From assembly GCA_046351395.1 (NCBI GenBank), contig JAXLYP010000016.1:1-64000 (forward strand): a stretch of DNA of 64,000 bases, read 5' to 3'. How positions within the stretch are numbered: position 1 is the first letter of the stretch; each line of letters opens with the position of its first letter. Of the stretch, positions 28,506 to 37,659 are shown one piece after another. This DNA comes from CAYYKK01 sp046351395. GTDB lineage: Bacteria; Myxococcota_A; Polyangia; Polyangiales; Polyangiaceae. Both the position numbers and the translations under genes were made by a program. A model generated the notes under the pieces. The model saw only the letters and a program-made list of their open reading frames with translations, made no database searches and was not told where the DNA came from.

Positions 28506-29822
28506 TCAGTCGATCGGTCGGCGACCGATGCCCGTGTACGAGAAGCCGAGGCGCGCGACCTCTGCCATGGGCCAGATGTTGCGGCCGTCGAAGAGCGCAG
28601 GCGTCCGCATGATCGACTTCAGTCGCCCGAAGTCGGGTGACCGGAACGTGTGCCATTCGGTCACGAGCACGAGCGCGTCCGCTCCCTCGGCGGTGTCGTA
28701 CATCGTGTCGGTGAGCGTGATCCGCTCGCCGAACAGCGCCTTCACGTTGGGCATCGCCTCGGGATCGTGGCCGCGTACGGTGGCGCCGGCCGCGAGCAGA
28801 TCCTCGATGAGGACGAGGGCCGGTGACTCGCGGATGTCATCGGTCTCGGGCTTGAACGCGAGGCCCCAGACACCGATGACCTTGCCCTTGAGATCGCCAT
28901 CCTTGCCGAGGCGCGCCTTCACCTTCGTCCCGAGTACGTGCTTTTGACGCGCGTTCACGTTCTCCGCGGCGCGCACGACCTCGAGGGGATGGCCGACCTG
29001 ATCCGCGAGGAACACGAGGGCCGAGAGATCCTTCGGGAAGCACGAGCCGCCGTACCCGGGGCCCGAGTAGAGGAACTTCGGGCCGATGCGCTGATCCGAA
29101 CCGACGCCCTTCCGCACCATCTCGATGTCGGCGCCAATCTTCTCGGCGAGCGTCGCGAGGTCGTTCATGAAGGAGATGCGCGTCGCGAGCATCGCGTTCG
29201 CGGCGTACTTCGTGAGCTCGGCGGACCGCGGGTCCATCGTCTGGATGCGGTCCTGCGTCCGAACGAACGGCGCGTAGAGCTGGCGGAGGAGCTCCGTCGC
29301 GCGGGCGTCGTCGCTTCCGATGACGACGCGATCGGGCTTCATGAAGTCGTTGATCGCGTCCCCCTCTTTGAGGAACTCGGGGTTCGAAACGACCGCGAAG
29401 GGGTGCTTCGTGTGCTTGCTCGCGATCTCGCGCACTTTGTCGGCGGTGCCGACGGGGACGGTGCTCTTGTTGACGATGACCTTGTAGCCCTCGAGCGCCT
29501 TACCGAACGTCTCCGCGACCTGGTAGACGGCGCTGAGATCCGCCGAGCCATCCTTTGCGGGGGGGGTTCCGACGGCGACGAACACGACGTCGGCCTTCTT
29601 GATCGCGCCCGCGATGTCCGTCGTGAACTTGATGCGCCCCGTCTTCTGGTTGCGCTCGATCAGCGCGTCGAGACCGGGCTCGTAGATGGGGATCTCCCCC
29701 TTCTTGAGGCGCTCGATCTTCGCGCCGTCGACGTCCGCGCAGACGACGTCGTTTCCAAAATCGCTGAAGCCCGCGCCTGCGACGAGGCCCACGTAACCCG
29801 TTCCGATGATCGCCAAGTGCAT
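28506..29822 (-). CDS. ugd: UDP-glucose 6-dehydrogenase
   Basis: UDP-glucose dehydrogenase, 438 residues, oxidising UDP-glucose twice with NAD to UDP-glucuronate, a precursor of acidic polysaccharides. The N-terminal Rossmann fold starts MHLAIIGTGYVGLVAGAGF. Further family blocks are GEIPIYEPGLDALI, FVAVGTPPAKDGSADLS, NKSTVPVGTADKVRE, NPEFLKEGDAINDF, and the catalytic GGSCFPKDL with Cys261. The C-terminal UDP-binding domain contains GVWGLAFKPETDDIRESPAL. The ATG at 29822 is chosen because the protein fold begins there; a GAGAG lies a few bases upstream. It is followed by the flippase gene on the same strand, so both probably serve extracellular polysaccharide synthesis. Confidence 0.96.
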   Translation of the reverse strand: MHLAIIGTGYVGLVAGAGFSDFGNDVVCADVDGAKIERLKKGEIPIYEPGLDALIERNQKTGRIKFTTDIAGAIKKADVVFVAVGTPPAKDGSADLSAVYQVAETFGKALEGYKVIVNKSTVPVGTADKVREIASKHTKHPFAVVSNPEFLKEGDAINDFMKPDRVVIGSDDARATELLRQLYAPFVRTQDRIQTMDPRSAELTKYAANAMLATRISFMNDLATLAEKIGADIEMVRKGVGSDQRIGPKFLYSGPGYGGSCFPKDLSALVFLADQVGHPLEVVRAAENVNARQKHVLGTKVKARLGKDGDLKGKVIGVWGLAFKPETDDIRESPALVLIEDLLAAGATVRGHDPEAMPNVKALFGERITLTDTMYDTAEGADALVLVTEWHTFRSPDFGRLKSIMRTPALFDGRNIWPMAEVARLGFSYTGIGRRPID

Positions 29823-29965
29823 GATGACTCTCTTCGCCCTGCTTCTGGCCCTGCTTCTGGTCGCTTCCGATCGCTTCGCTCGACGCTCGCGCGCCCGGTG
29901 TAGTTGCCTTCGCGGCGAGCGGCATTCATCCGCCCTCTTAGCGGCGCGCGGTGCAGCGCCCAATG

Positions 29966-30002
29966 AAAACGCGCGGCCCCCGTGAAATCGGGGGGCCGCG
30001 CG
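29966..30002 (-). terminator. Rho-independent terminator after the Cys-rich lipoprotein gene
   Basis: CGCGCGGCCCCC pairs perfectly with GGGGGCCGCGCG around a 9-nt loop. Read on the minus strand it is followed by GTTTTC. It lies about 50 bases downstream of the lipoprotein stop and upstream of ugd, so it ends that transcript. Confidence 0.75.
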
Positions 30003-30055
30003 CCTGGGTGCCAGCCTTCACGCGGCCGGGCCGCGCGTCGATCCGCCCTACGAGA

Positions 30056-30739
30056 TCACTTGCACTGCGTGCTCTTCGGATCCGACGCCGGCAGGGTGTG
30101 ATCGCAGTGCGGGACGGGCGACGTGGACGCCGCCATGAGGTGGTACTCGCGGCAGGCGAGCGTGTCGCCGGCCGTCGCCGCGGTGTTGTAGGACACGTTG
30201 TCCGTGAACTTCATGCACTCGGTCTTGCACGCGGCGACGTCCGGCCACTGCGTCGCGCAGAGCGCGTGAGCCTCGGTACAGAACGAGTCGCACGGGTCGC
30301 CGCACGTCCCGGTGCCCTTGTCCGCGCCGAGCGGCCCGGCGTGCGCGCAGTGGACGTTCGGCATGCCCGCGGCGGGCGCGCCGCCATGGTAGAGCCGACA
30401 GCCGAGCGTGTTGCCGGAGGTGTCCGCGAGCGTGCCGACCGGGAAGGTGGCGCACATGGCGAGGCAGCTCGGCATGTCCGTGTACTGGGCGTTCGCGCCC
30501 GTGCAGTTCTTCATGACCTCGCCGCAGTACGAGTTGCAGTCGAGCGTCACCATGGAGCTACCGGTCGACATCGACGAGCCCGTCGTCGTGCCGGTCGTCA
30601 TCGACGCGCCGGTCGTGGCCTTCGTGGACGACGAGGTGGTCGAACCGCCAGCGCCTCCCGAGCCGGACGAGTCGTCACAGCCGCTCGCGAGACCCAGCAC
30701 CAGCAGACCCAAAGCACCCGCAAAAAGTTTCGTGTTCAT
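30056..30739 (-). CDS. Cys-rich lipoprotein with duplicated domain
   Basis: A 227-residue lipoprotein: signal MNTKLFAGALGLLVLGLASG then Cys21, followed by Asp-Asp and a long Gly/Ser/Thr linker. The mature part has two related Cys modules. The first has CNSYCGEVMKNC, CLAMCATFP and DTSGNTLGCRLYH. The second has CDSFCTEAHALC, CKTECMKF and AGDTLACREYHL. Each has the C-x3-C...C-x3-C...C layout followed by Arg-x-Tyr-His, so it arose by duplication. This two-copy family is seen in other myxobacterial lipoproteins, but its function is unknown to me. It ends at a strong intrinsic terminator and is divergent from the FHA-SpoIIE gene. Confidence 0.85.
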   Translation of the reverse strand: MNTKLFAGALGLLVLGLASGCDDSSGSGGAGGSTTSSSTKATTGASMTTGTTTGSSMSTGSSMVTLDCNSYCGEVMKNCTGANAQYTDMPSCLAMCATFPVGTLADTSGNTLGCRLYHGGAPAAGMPNVHCAHAGPLGADKGTGTCGDPCDSFCTEAHALCATQWPDVAACKTECMKFTDNVSYNTAATAGDTLACREYHLMAASTSPVPHCDHTLPASDPKSTQCK

Positions 30740-30891
30740 GCGATTCCTCGTGTTTTTTCGAAGCCTGAAACCGTTCGGCCGTGAGGCGTACCACGAGTTA
30801 CGACGGGGAGCCTAGTTCAGTTTCAAGCCGCGCGCGGTCCGCCTCCCTTGCTGCGCCCCCGAACCCTGAGTAGCCACGGGGCGACCTGCGC

Positions 30892-32613
30892 ATGCAGACC
30901 CCGCGGAAGCAGTCCTCGACGTCCACACGCCTCGTCTGGCGCGCGTTCGTGGAGATCGAGAACGAGGACGGGACGAGCACGCCGCGCGGCCTGGTGAGCC
31001 AGCACACGCTCATCGGGCGCTCGCCGAGCGCCCCGCTCATGCTCGATCACGACACGGTGTCCCGCCGGCACGCGGAGATCTTTTGTGACCCATTCGCGCG
31101 ATGGTGGCTCCGGGATCTCGGGAGCACCAACGGCTCGAGCGTGAACGGCGAGCGGATCGACGAGCGCATCCTCCAGCACGGAGATCGTATCGGCATCGGC
31201 GATCTTCGGATGCGCTTCAAGGTGGGGATCAGCCCCGACTCGAGTCGCGCGAAGGAGACGTTGGAGGGCGCGGGCGCGGTGGCGCTCCGTGCGGCCGCCC
31301 GCGACGGAGGGGAGGGGAGCTGGGTCAAGTCGCTGAGCGAGATCGCGACGCCGCAGATCTCGGCGGCGCACCTCTCGCTCGTGACCGGCCTGAGCCGGCG
31401 TCTGCTGAACCTCGATCAGGCGAAGAGCCGCCTCGCGGCGATCGCCGAGCTGATGGTGTCGGAGGGTTTTCACGGCGTGATGTCGATGGCCCTTCGCGTC
31501 CGCGTGGGCAGCTCCGTCCCGACCGCCCCGGAGATCATTTCTGGGCCTCACCACGCCGCCGGCACGCCGACGGATCAGCCGCCGTACATCTCGCGCGGCG
31601 TCCTCAATCAGGTCGTGACCACGGGGGAACCGACGCTCGGCTCGAACCTACCGGAGAAGGACGCGAGCCTCGAGCTCACCATCTCGGCGGATGTGGTCCC
31701 GCTCGCGGCGGCGGCTTCTCCGCTCGGCCGGGACGGGGACGCGATCGACATCCTCTACGTCACGCTCCCCCCGCACTACGGGCGCGCGGAGTGGCTCGCG
31801 CTCATCGCGCTCGCCGCGGAGGCGTACCAGCAAGCCGAGGTCGTGTGGACGGCGCGGAGCCACGAGGCCGATCACGTGGCCATCGAGCGCGAGCTCGAGA
31901 CGGCGCGACAGATCCAGCGCGCGCTCATCCCGGCGGGTCGATCGTTCCCGGGGCTCGAGCTCGCGATCGGGTTCGAGCCGTGCCGCTGGGTGGGTGGGGA
32001 TTACGTGGGCTCGGTCGCGACGACGGGTGGGCGCGTGCTGCTCTCCGTCGCTGACGTGTGTGGCAAGGGGCTTCAGCCGGCGCTCGTCACGTTCAGCGTG
32101 CACACGATGATATCCGCGCTCTCGGACACGGGCCGGAGCATCGAAGAGATGATGGTGCGGCTGAACACCCACCTCTGCGAGTACATGCCGAGCGACTCGT
32201 TCGTGACCATGGCGTGCGTCCTCGTCGACCCGGCGACGGGTGACATCGAGGTCGTCAACGCCGGGCATCTGCCGCCGCTCGTCATTGGCCGAGAAGGAGC
32301 GGTGCGGCGGCTCCAATCCGAAGTGAACCCGGTGCTCGGGGTGGGGCGCTGCGACATGACGACGCAGCGATCCCGGCTCGAGCGGGGGGAGGTGCTCTTC
32401 CTCTACACGGACGGCCTGACGGAGCTCCGCGATCCGAGCCGCAACATGCTCGGTGAGCAGGCCCTCGCGGAGAACGTCGCGCGAATCTACGCGGCGAAGG
32501 CGAACGCCGCCCTGAGCGTCACGCTCGGGGGGCTCACGGCGATGCTCGACGATTACCGCGCTGGGGAGCTCCGCGAAGACGATCAGGCGATCCTCCTCGC
32601 GCGTCGGGCCTGA
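30892..32613 (+). CDS. FHA domain plus SpoIIE/PP2C-type phosphatase (RsbU-like)
   Basis: A 573-residue protein. Residues about 38-105 are a canonical FHA domain (LIGRSPSAPLMLDHDTVSRR, DLGSTNGSSVNG) for binding phosphothreonine. The middle (about 150-320) resembles a GAF sensor domain. The C-terminal third is a SpoIIE phosphatase with metal-binding Asp370 (VGGDYV), Asp388 (SVADVCGKG) and Asp507 (LYTDGLTE), preceded by the helical ETARQIQRALIP typical of RsbU. Such enzymes dephosphorylate anti-anti-sigma proteins or reverse Ser/Thr kinase action. In a window with two Hanks kinases, FHA docking on a phosphorylated kinase is plausible but inferred. No STAS or anti-sigma gene is adjacent. Confidence 0.9.
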   Translation: MQTPRKQSSTSTRLVWRAFVEIENEDGTSTPRGLVSQHTLIGRSPSAPLMLDHDTVSRRHAEIFCDPFARWWLRDLGSTNGSSVNGERIDERILQHGDRIGIGDLRMRFKVGISPDSSRAKETLEGAGAVALRAAARDGGEGSWVKSLSEIATPQISAAHLSLVTGLSRRLLNLDQAKSRLAAIAELMVSEGFHGVMSMALRVRVGSSVPTAPEIISGPHHAAGTPTDQPPYISRGVLNQVVTTGEPTLGSNLPEKDASLELTISADVVPLAAAASPLGRDGDAIDILYVTLPPHYGRAEWLALIALAAEAYQQAEVVWTARSHEADHVAIERELETARQIQRALIPAGRSFPGLELAIGFEPCRWVGGDYVGSVATTGGRVLLSVADVCGKGLQPALVTFSVHTMISALSDTGRSIEEMMVRLNTHLCEYMPSDSFVTMACVLVDPATGDIEVVNAGHLPPLVIGREGAVRRLQSEVNPVLGVGRCDMTTQRSRLERGEVLFLYTDGLTELRDPSRNMLGEQALAENVARIYAAKANAALSVTLGGLTAMLDDYRAGELREDDQAILLARRA

Positions 32614-32646
32614 ACCTCGAGCATCGGCCGCGCGACCTCGACCGAT

Positions 32647-32708
32647 TTTTGCCGGCCGGGGAGACGCGCCCGCGCACTTTTGCTGGCCGGGGAGACGCGC
32701 CCGCGCGC
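32647..32708. repeat. 31-bp tandem duplication between convergent genes
   Basis: Two head-to-tail copies (32647-32677 and 32678-32708) of a unit beginning TTTTGCYGGCCGGGGAGACG differ by only two bases. They fill most of the gap between the FHA-SpoIIE stop and the convergent beta-propeller gene, and the last copy touches that gene's stop. Each has a GGCCGG core. Role unknown. Confidence 0.75.
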
Positions 32709-32709
32709 C

Positions 32710-34916
32710 TCAGCGGACGAGGCTGAGCTTCGCGCCGGCGCCGAACGCGGCCATGTGTCCGCTCTCCTCGGCCACGATGACGTTGCAGTGCTCGTCGACA
32801 CGAACGAGATCGGGGACGAGCTCGGTGTCGACGGCCCCGAGGATCGCGCCGTCGAGCGGGCGCACGACGTGCACGCGGGTCTGCGGGACGAAGAGCGCGC
32901 CGCTCCGGAGGACGGGGTCGAGCTTGCGCGGACGGTCCCCTTCGACGCCCGCCGCGAACACATGGCGGTAGCGCACCGCGCCCGTGCGAGCGTCGAGGGC
33001 GGCGAACTCGCCGGCTTCGCTGTTGAGGATGACGGTGCCGTCGACGGCGAGCGCCGCAGCGTTCCCGAGGCAGGCGTCGCGCTCGAAGAGCTGGGCGCCG
33101 CTCCGCGCGTCGAAGCCGATGACGCCGGTGCCGTGTTGGGCGCGCGTCGCGAGCACGACGGCGTCGTCGCACGCGAGGGGCGGCGCGACGGGGCGAACCC
33201 CGCGCGGAAGCTCGACGGACCAGCGCGGCAAGCCGCTCCACGGATCGATGTGGTGAATCCTGGCGCCGCGCGTCGCGCGCCCGGATGAGGGCGGCGCACC
33301 ACCGGCGACGGCGTAGAGGGCGTCGCGCTCGACGGTCACGCTGGACGCGAAGCAGAGGGGATCGCACACGCGCCACACGACCTCGCCCGTGACGACGTCG
33401 AGCGCGGTGAGCGACTCCTCGCCACAGCTCACGATGACGATCTTTTCCCGCGCGCTTGAGGCGGCAGGTTCCCGCGGGGAGGCAGTGCAACGCCATCGCA
33501 TCTTCGCCGACGATCGATGCCGGTGATGAAGGAGCGGCCCTCGCTCAGGATGAGCATGCGCGGCAGGCCTGGCGCGCCGACCACAGCGCCCGTGACGGGG
33601 GCGCCGAGGCGGGGCGCGAGCTTCAGTGTCCACCGAACGTCGCCTGTCTCCACGTCGTGCAGGCGAAGCGCTCCATCGGCGTCGAAGCGCGCCACAGGCC
33701 GCACGGCGAGCATCGCCCGCCGCTCGTCGCGCCCGTCTTGCGCTCGATGCAATAGACCTCCCGGGCGCTGCCGACGAGGAGGCCGGCCCCGGTGAGAAAC
33801 GTCGCCTTCAAATCGATCGATGGCACCGCTGCGGTCCACGCGGGCTGGAAGCGCAGGCGCGCGCCCGCGCCGGAAGACGGAGGCGCGACGTGGGACGCGG
33901 GGTCGATGCGCTGCAGATGCGTCGCGTAGGCGCGGTAGCTCTCCGGAGCGCGGTTCACGATCGCGTCCGCCTTGCCTCGCGCGCGGAGCTGTTCGCTGAT
34001 CGCGCGGAGGCGCGCGCGAAACTCGACGAGCCGCAGGTTGTGCGAGAAGGCGCGATCACGGCGCACGAACCCGCGGGCGAGCGCGCGCCCGAAGGCGAAG
34101 CTCTCGGCGAAGCTCGCGAGATCGGAGAGCGGGAACGTCCAGAGCTCGCTCCGTCCGCCGCGCGCGCCGTTGCCGAGCGACCCGAGCGTGACGGTCGCGA
34201 CGTGTGTATCGTCCGGCTCGACCGGCGTGATCGGGCGAACGGTGCCGGAGCGCGTTGCGAGCCGCAGCCCGACGACGGCGCCCCCCACCTGGACTTTGCG
34301 CCACACCGAGCGCCTCGCCTTTCTGGGCGTCGAGGTACTGCTCGTGAGGCGAGCGAGCTGCTCTGCGACGAGGAAGACGTACGCCGTCGAGTCGCCACGC
34401 GCGTGCCTGGGTAAAGCGCGGTGATGCGCAGCGCGTGCCGCGCTCCAGGAGCGCGTAGAGATCGGCGCGCGCGATGCTCGACGCTGCGCGAGGTCGAGGA
34501 CTGCACCGACCCGCGGGAGTTTGACCCCGCGGAGGTCGTCCTCGTCGGGCCCAGGATCGATAGTGGCTCGAGATCGGCGAACAGGGCGCCTCTACGACGA
34601 TCGCGCGGAGGAGGGCGTCGGCCGCGACGCGCGCGCGTGCGCGGCGCCGGCGCCGGCGACGTCCTCGAGGGCGACGAGGAGGCGCTTGAGGTTTCGCCTT
34701 GATCGGTGCGTTTGTCATGGACGAACACCGTCGGCAGGGCACCTCCAGAGAAGAGGCTCACGGATCGCGTCCCTGATCCACTCCGCCCCGAGTCCTGCGT
34801 CTCCGAGGCGGGACGCGACGGCCGCTGCGCCGCTCGCCGGAGAGGACGGAGGCGACGATCTCGGGTGACGTCGGAGACCGCCGGGGCCGAGCGGCACGGC
34901 TGATCGGGGGCGTCAT
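32710..34916 (-). pseudogene. PQQ-like beta-propeller protein, several frameshifts
   Basis: The last 280 residues are clear PQQ-like propeller blades in one frame: CGEESLTALDVVTGEVVWRV, VIGFDARSGAQLFERDACL, FAALDARTGAVRYRHVF, HVVRPLDGAILGAVDTELV. Upstream, other frames continue the same kind of sequence: LRLHDVETGDVRWTLKLAPR, then a 200-residue helical part with LWTFPLSDLASFAESFAFG and SEQLRARGKADAIVNRAPES, then Ala/Arg-rich N-terminal pieces with VFVHDKRTDQGETS and AYVFLVAEQLARLT. At least five shifts are needed. No signal peptide is recovered, and the 5' end, placed at an ATG at 34916, is a guess. If intact it would be about 730 residues, a cytoplasmic protein or kinase-like adaptor with a propeller tail. 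Function unknown. Confidence 0.5.
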
Positions 34917-35094
34917 CCGTTCCTCGCCCGCCGATGAGGAGGCGGGAGGGCTCTCGGTGAGGCGGTTCTGTGGGGCGGCGAGCGTGTCGAGACTCGCGCT
35001 CCACTGGGGAGCTCGCGCCAGACAAACCGATCATCCAGCCAGGGATGCTAGGAGCCAGAGCCGAGTCCTCGTAGTCGGAGCGCTTTGCACCAGA

Positions 35095-36546
35095 GTGGAC
35101 AAGCCCCGAGCGACGTGGGTAGCCGATTTCCGCGGTACGTGCGCCGCGCGGGCCCGTCCCCTCGGAGTGCGGCTCGCGGCGCTGCTGCTCGCGCTCGCGC
35201 CTTTTTGGGTTCACGGTCGATGACGCGCTTCATCCCCGCGCGTACGCGGCGTGACCCAGCGCACGGCGAGGGCTACGTCTTCAACGCAGGCCGCGCCGTG
35301 ACGGGACGGGGGTGACGCCGCTCGGGTTTCCGTATCTGCTCGCGCCGTTCGCGTCTGCGCTGCAAGCGCTCAAAGTTTTCGCGCATGTTCGCGCACTCGT
35401 GGATCGCTGGGGCGTGTCTGCTCGGCGTGCTCGTCGCCCGGAGGGGGCGCGGGACGCGGTACCTCGCGCTCGCGTTGGTGCCCTTCGGCGCCGCTCGGTG
35501 CGTGGTGCTCGTCCGGGCTGGAGACCGGCTTCGTCACCGGGATCGTGGCGCTGGGGTTGTGGCCGAAGTTCGGCGTGAGGGCGGGGAACTTCGCGCCTTC
35601 GATGGTGCTCGGTCTCGCCTCGGCGATGCGACCGGAGTGCCTGCCGATGGTCCTTCTCGTCGCGTTCGGCCGGTCGGGGCGCGAGGGCGAGGACTCGCGA
35701 CCGCTGACGGGGGCGCACTTCACGCGGCTGTTTTCGGCGCTCGCTCCGTTCGTGGGGGTCGCGCTCGCGCGGCTCGCGCTGTTCGGGCGCCCCGCGCCGC
35801 TCAGCGTGTACGCGAAGCCTCCGATGGTCGAGTACGGGTTGAGCTACGCAGGTGCGTCGTTTCTTCTGACGGGGCCGCTCGCGCTCGTCGCGCCGCTCGC
35901 GTGGAAGAAGGTCGCGCCGATGGCGCGCACGCTGATTGCGGGAGCGTTCGTGCACTTCGTGGCGATCGCGCTCGCGGGCGGGGATTGGATGCCGGTGTCG
36001 CGCCTCGTGGTGCCGGCGATGCCCGTGATCGTGCTCGGCGCGGCGCACGTCCTCGCTGTGAGCCATCGGTGGATCGGGCTCGTCCGGTTGGGCCTGGCGC
36101 TCGCCGGGGAGGCGTTCACCTGCGCGAAGATGCACGGTGCGCTCCGGCGCGTGATGGACGATCGAATGGCTCTCCTCCGGGATGCCGAGCCCTACCTGAA
36201 AGACCGGCGCACGATTGGTGCACTCGACATCGGCTGGATCGGCGCGGCGACGGAGAGCACCGTCGTCGACTTCGCAGGCGTCACCGATCCGTTCGTGGCA
36301 TCGCTTCCGGGGACGCACACTTCGAAGCCCATCCCGGACGCCTTCGTCGACGCTGTCGGTGTGGACACCCTCGTCCTGCTCGTGCAGCGGGGGGCGGACG
36401 TCGCCGAGAACTGGACGACGACGACTTTCGACCGCGGCGTCGAGAGGTACGTCGCGCTCGGGCCCGGGATCGAAGAGCACTTCGAGGTCGCCCACGTGAC
36501 GAAGGGCAGGCTCAAGTACGTCATCGCGGTTCGAAAGGTGCACTAA
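35095..36546 (+). pseudogene. GT-C-type membrane glycosyltransferase, frameshifted at 5' half
   Basis: The last 333 residues are one clean frame (from about 35545): a polytopic membrane part (MVLGLASAMRPECLPMVLLV, LAPFVGVALARLALFGRP, LIAGAFVHFVAIALAGGDWM) and a soluble C-terminal domain (LDIGWIGAATESTVVDFAGV, YVALGPGIEEHFEVAHV). Upstream, three other frames supply VRLAALLLALAPF, GFTVDDA, HGEGYVFNAGRAV, TPLGFPYLLAPFASALQA and SGLETGFVTGIVALGLWP in the right order. The early Asp-Asp after the first helix and the following HGEG/FN loop fit GT-C enzymes of the arabinosyl/mannosyltransferase kind that use polyprenyl-phosphate sugars at the outer face of the inner membrane. Sugar and acceptor unknown. 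The GTG at 35095 is a tentative start. Confidence 0.6.
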
Positions 36547-37659
36547 GGCACCGAACAGTCGAACCCGGACGGAGGCGCAGGGGAGGCGCCCGCCCGAAGA
36601 GCGAGCATACCGACCCTTGCGCCGACCGAAGTACGGTCCAACGAAGTCGTGAGGTAGCTCCACCATCTCGCCGCGATCGTTTTTCACCCGACCTCGAAGA
36701 CATCCATGCGGCTCCGTCGGGAGGTGCGCTGGGAAGGAATGCCTTGGAGCCGCGCGCCAGCGACCGCGCTTCGAGTCGTCGCTGGGCGGTTCCGGCCCTG
36801 TGGGTCGACGGCCGCTCCTCGCTGGCGCTCGTCGACGAGCCGACCCGTGCAACCGAGCCATCGCGACTCAGGGGACGAACCGCTCGCGGAGGGGGCGAAC
36901 CCCTTGCGGGGTGGCGGTCGCCAGCGGGATCCGCCAGTTCGCCGGAGGTGAGCTTCGCGACGAAGCGGGAAAACTCGAGCAGTCGTGCTCGGCACGGGCC
37001 GTGCGAAGGGGCGGAGGCTCGGCCGTAGGGACGCGTACCTACGGGCGGCGCTCGGATGACGTGGTCTTTGGCTGCGCTCACCGATCGAACGTGGCGACGG
37101 CCGCGTTCGCGTAGTGTTTGGGGACGCCTAGGGACAGTTGGGATTGGCGTGTCGTCGGAACGGCCGGTTGTCTGACCCGCGGAGGAATGACGGGCGGATC
37201 GGTCCTGAACGGCGACTGGGTACACGGCGGGTTTTGACGTAACAGGTGCCGTGGTTGGAATTTGGGCTGTCTTGTGCAGCCAGTGCGTCGGGGCGCCCCC
37301 CTGGCGGGCGGAGTGATGACCACTCCCGGCAGGCAGTGGTTTGTTCGACGGGCGACACTCGCCCAGCCGCGGTGCCGCGACTCGTCGGCCACGGGACGGG
37401 GAGGGCGAGTCGCCGTGTGCCGTTCTTTCGTCCGCGCTCTGACGCGACGTGTTGCGCGCGTGAACGCCCCGCCAACCCTGCGACGGACGCTCCGCAGCGC
37501 TCGCGTCATCCCGATGTCGAAACCTCACCCTCCGCGACCGAGGCCGGCGCCCTGACGCGAACCCACTCCGTGGATCGCGAACCCTCAGAACGACGAACGA
37601 ACCCTTCTCAGCCGCGACCTCGCCCCGTAACCTCTCACGCCCCACCGAGGAGAACGCAC
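36547..37659. other. 1.1-kb stretch without a convincing gene
   Basis: All six frames were examined. The longest open frames are Arg/Ser/Pro-rich, lack recognisable blocks and start in poor contexts, so I call none. The region holds three successive inverted repeats at 36976-37044 (annotated separately) and a smaller ACCCC-TTGC-GGGGT stem near 36900. Base composition is slightly less GC-rich between about 37110 and 37260 than in flanking genes. It may hold promoters for the next gene, an untranslated leader, a small RNA or gene remnants. Confidence 0.5.
36976..37044. other. cluster of three hairpins in a gene-free region, possible structured RNA
   Basis: In order: CGAGCA-GTCG-TGCTCG (36976-36991), the palindrome GCACGGGCCGTGC (36992-37004), and CCGTAGG-GACGCGTA-CCTACGG (37023-37044). 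The first has a 4-nt loop, the third a 7-bp stem with 8-nt loop. They are seen directly. A structured RNA or a protein-binding cruciform are both possible; chance is not excluded in GC-rich DNA. Confidence 0.35.

Noticed and set aside
36521..37645. Minus-strand frame of 374 residues in the gene-free stretch
   Set aside because: Arg/Ser/Pro-rich, no domain, no ribosome site and no codon bias like its neighbours. Not called as a gene.
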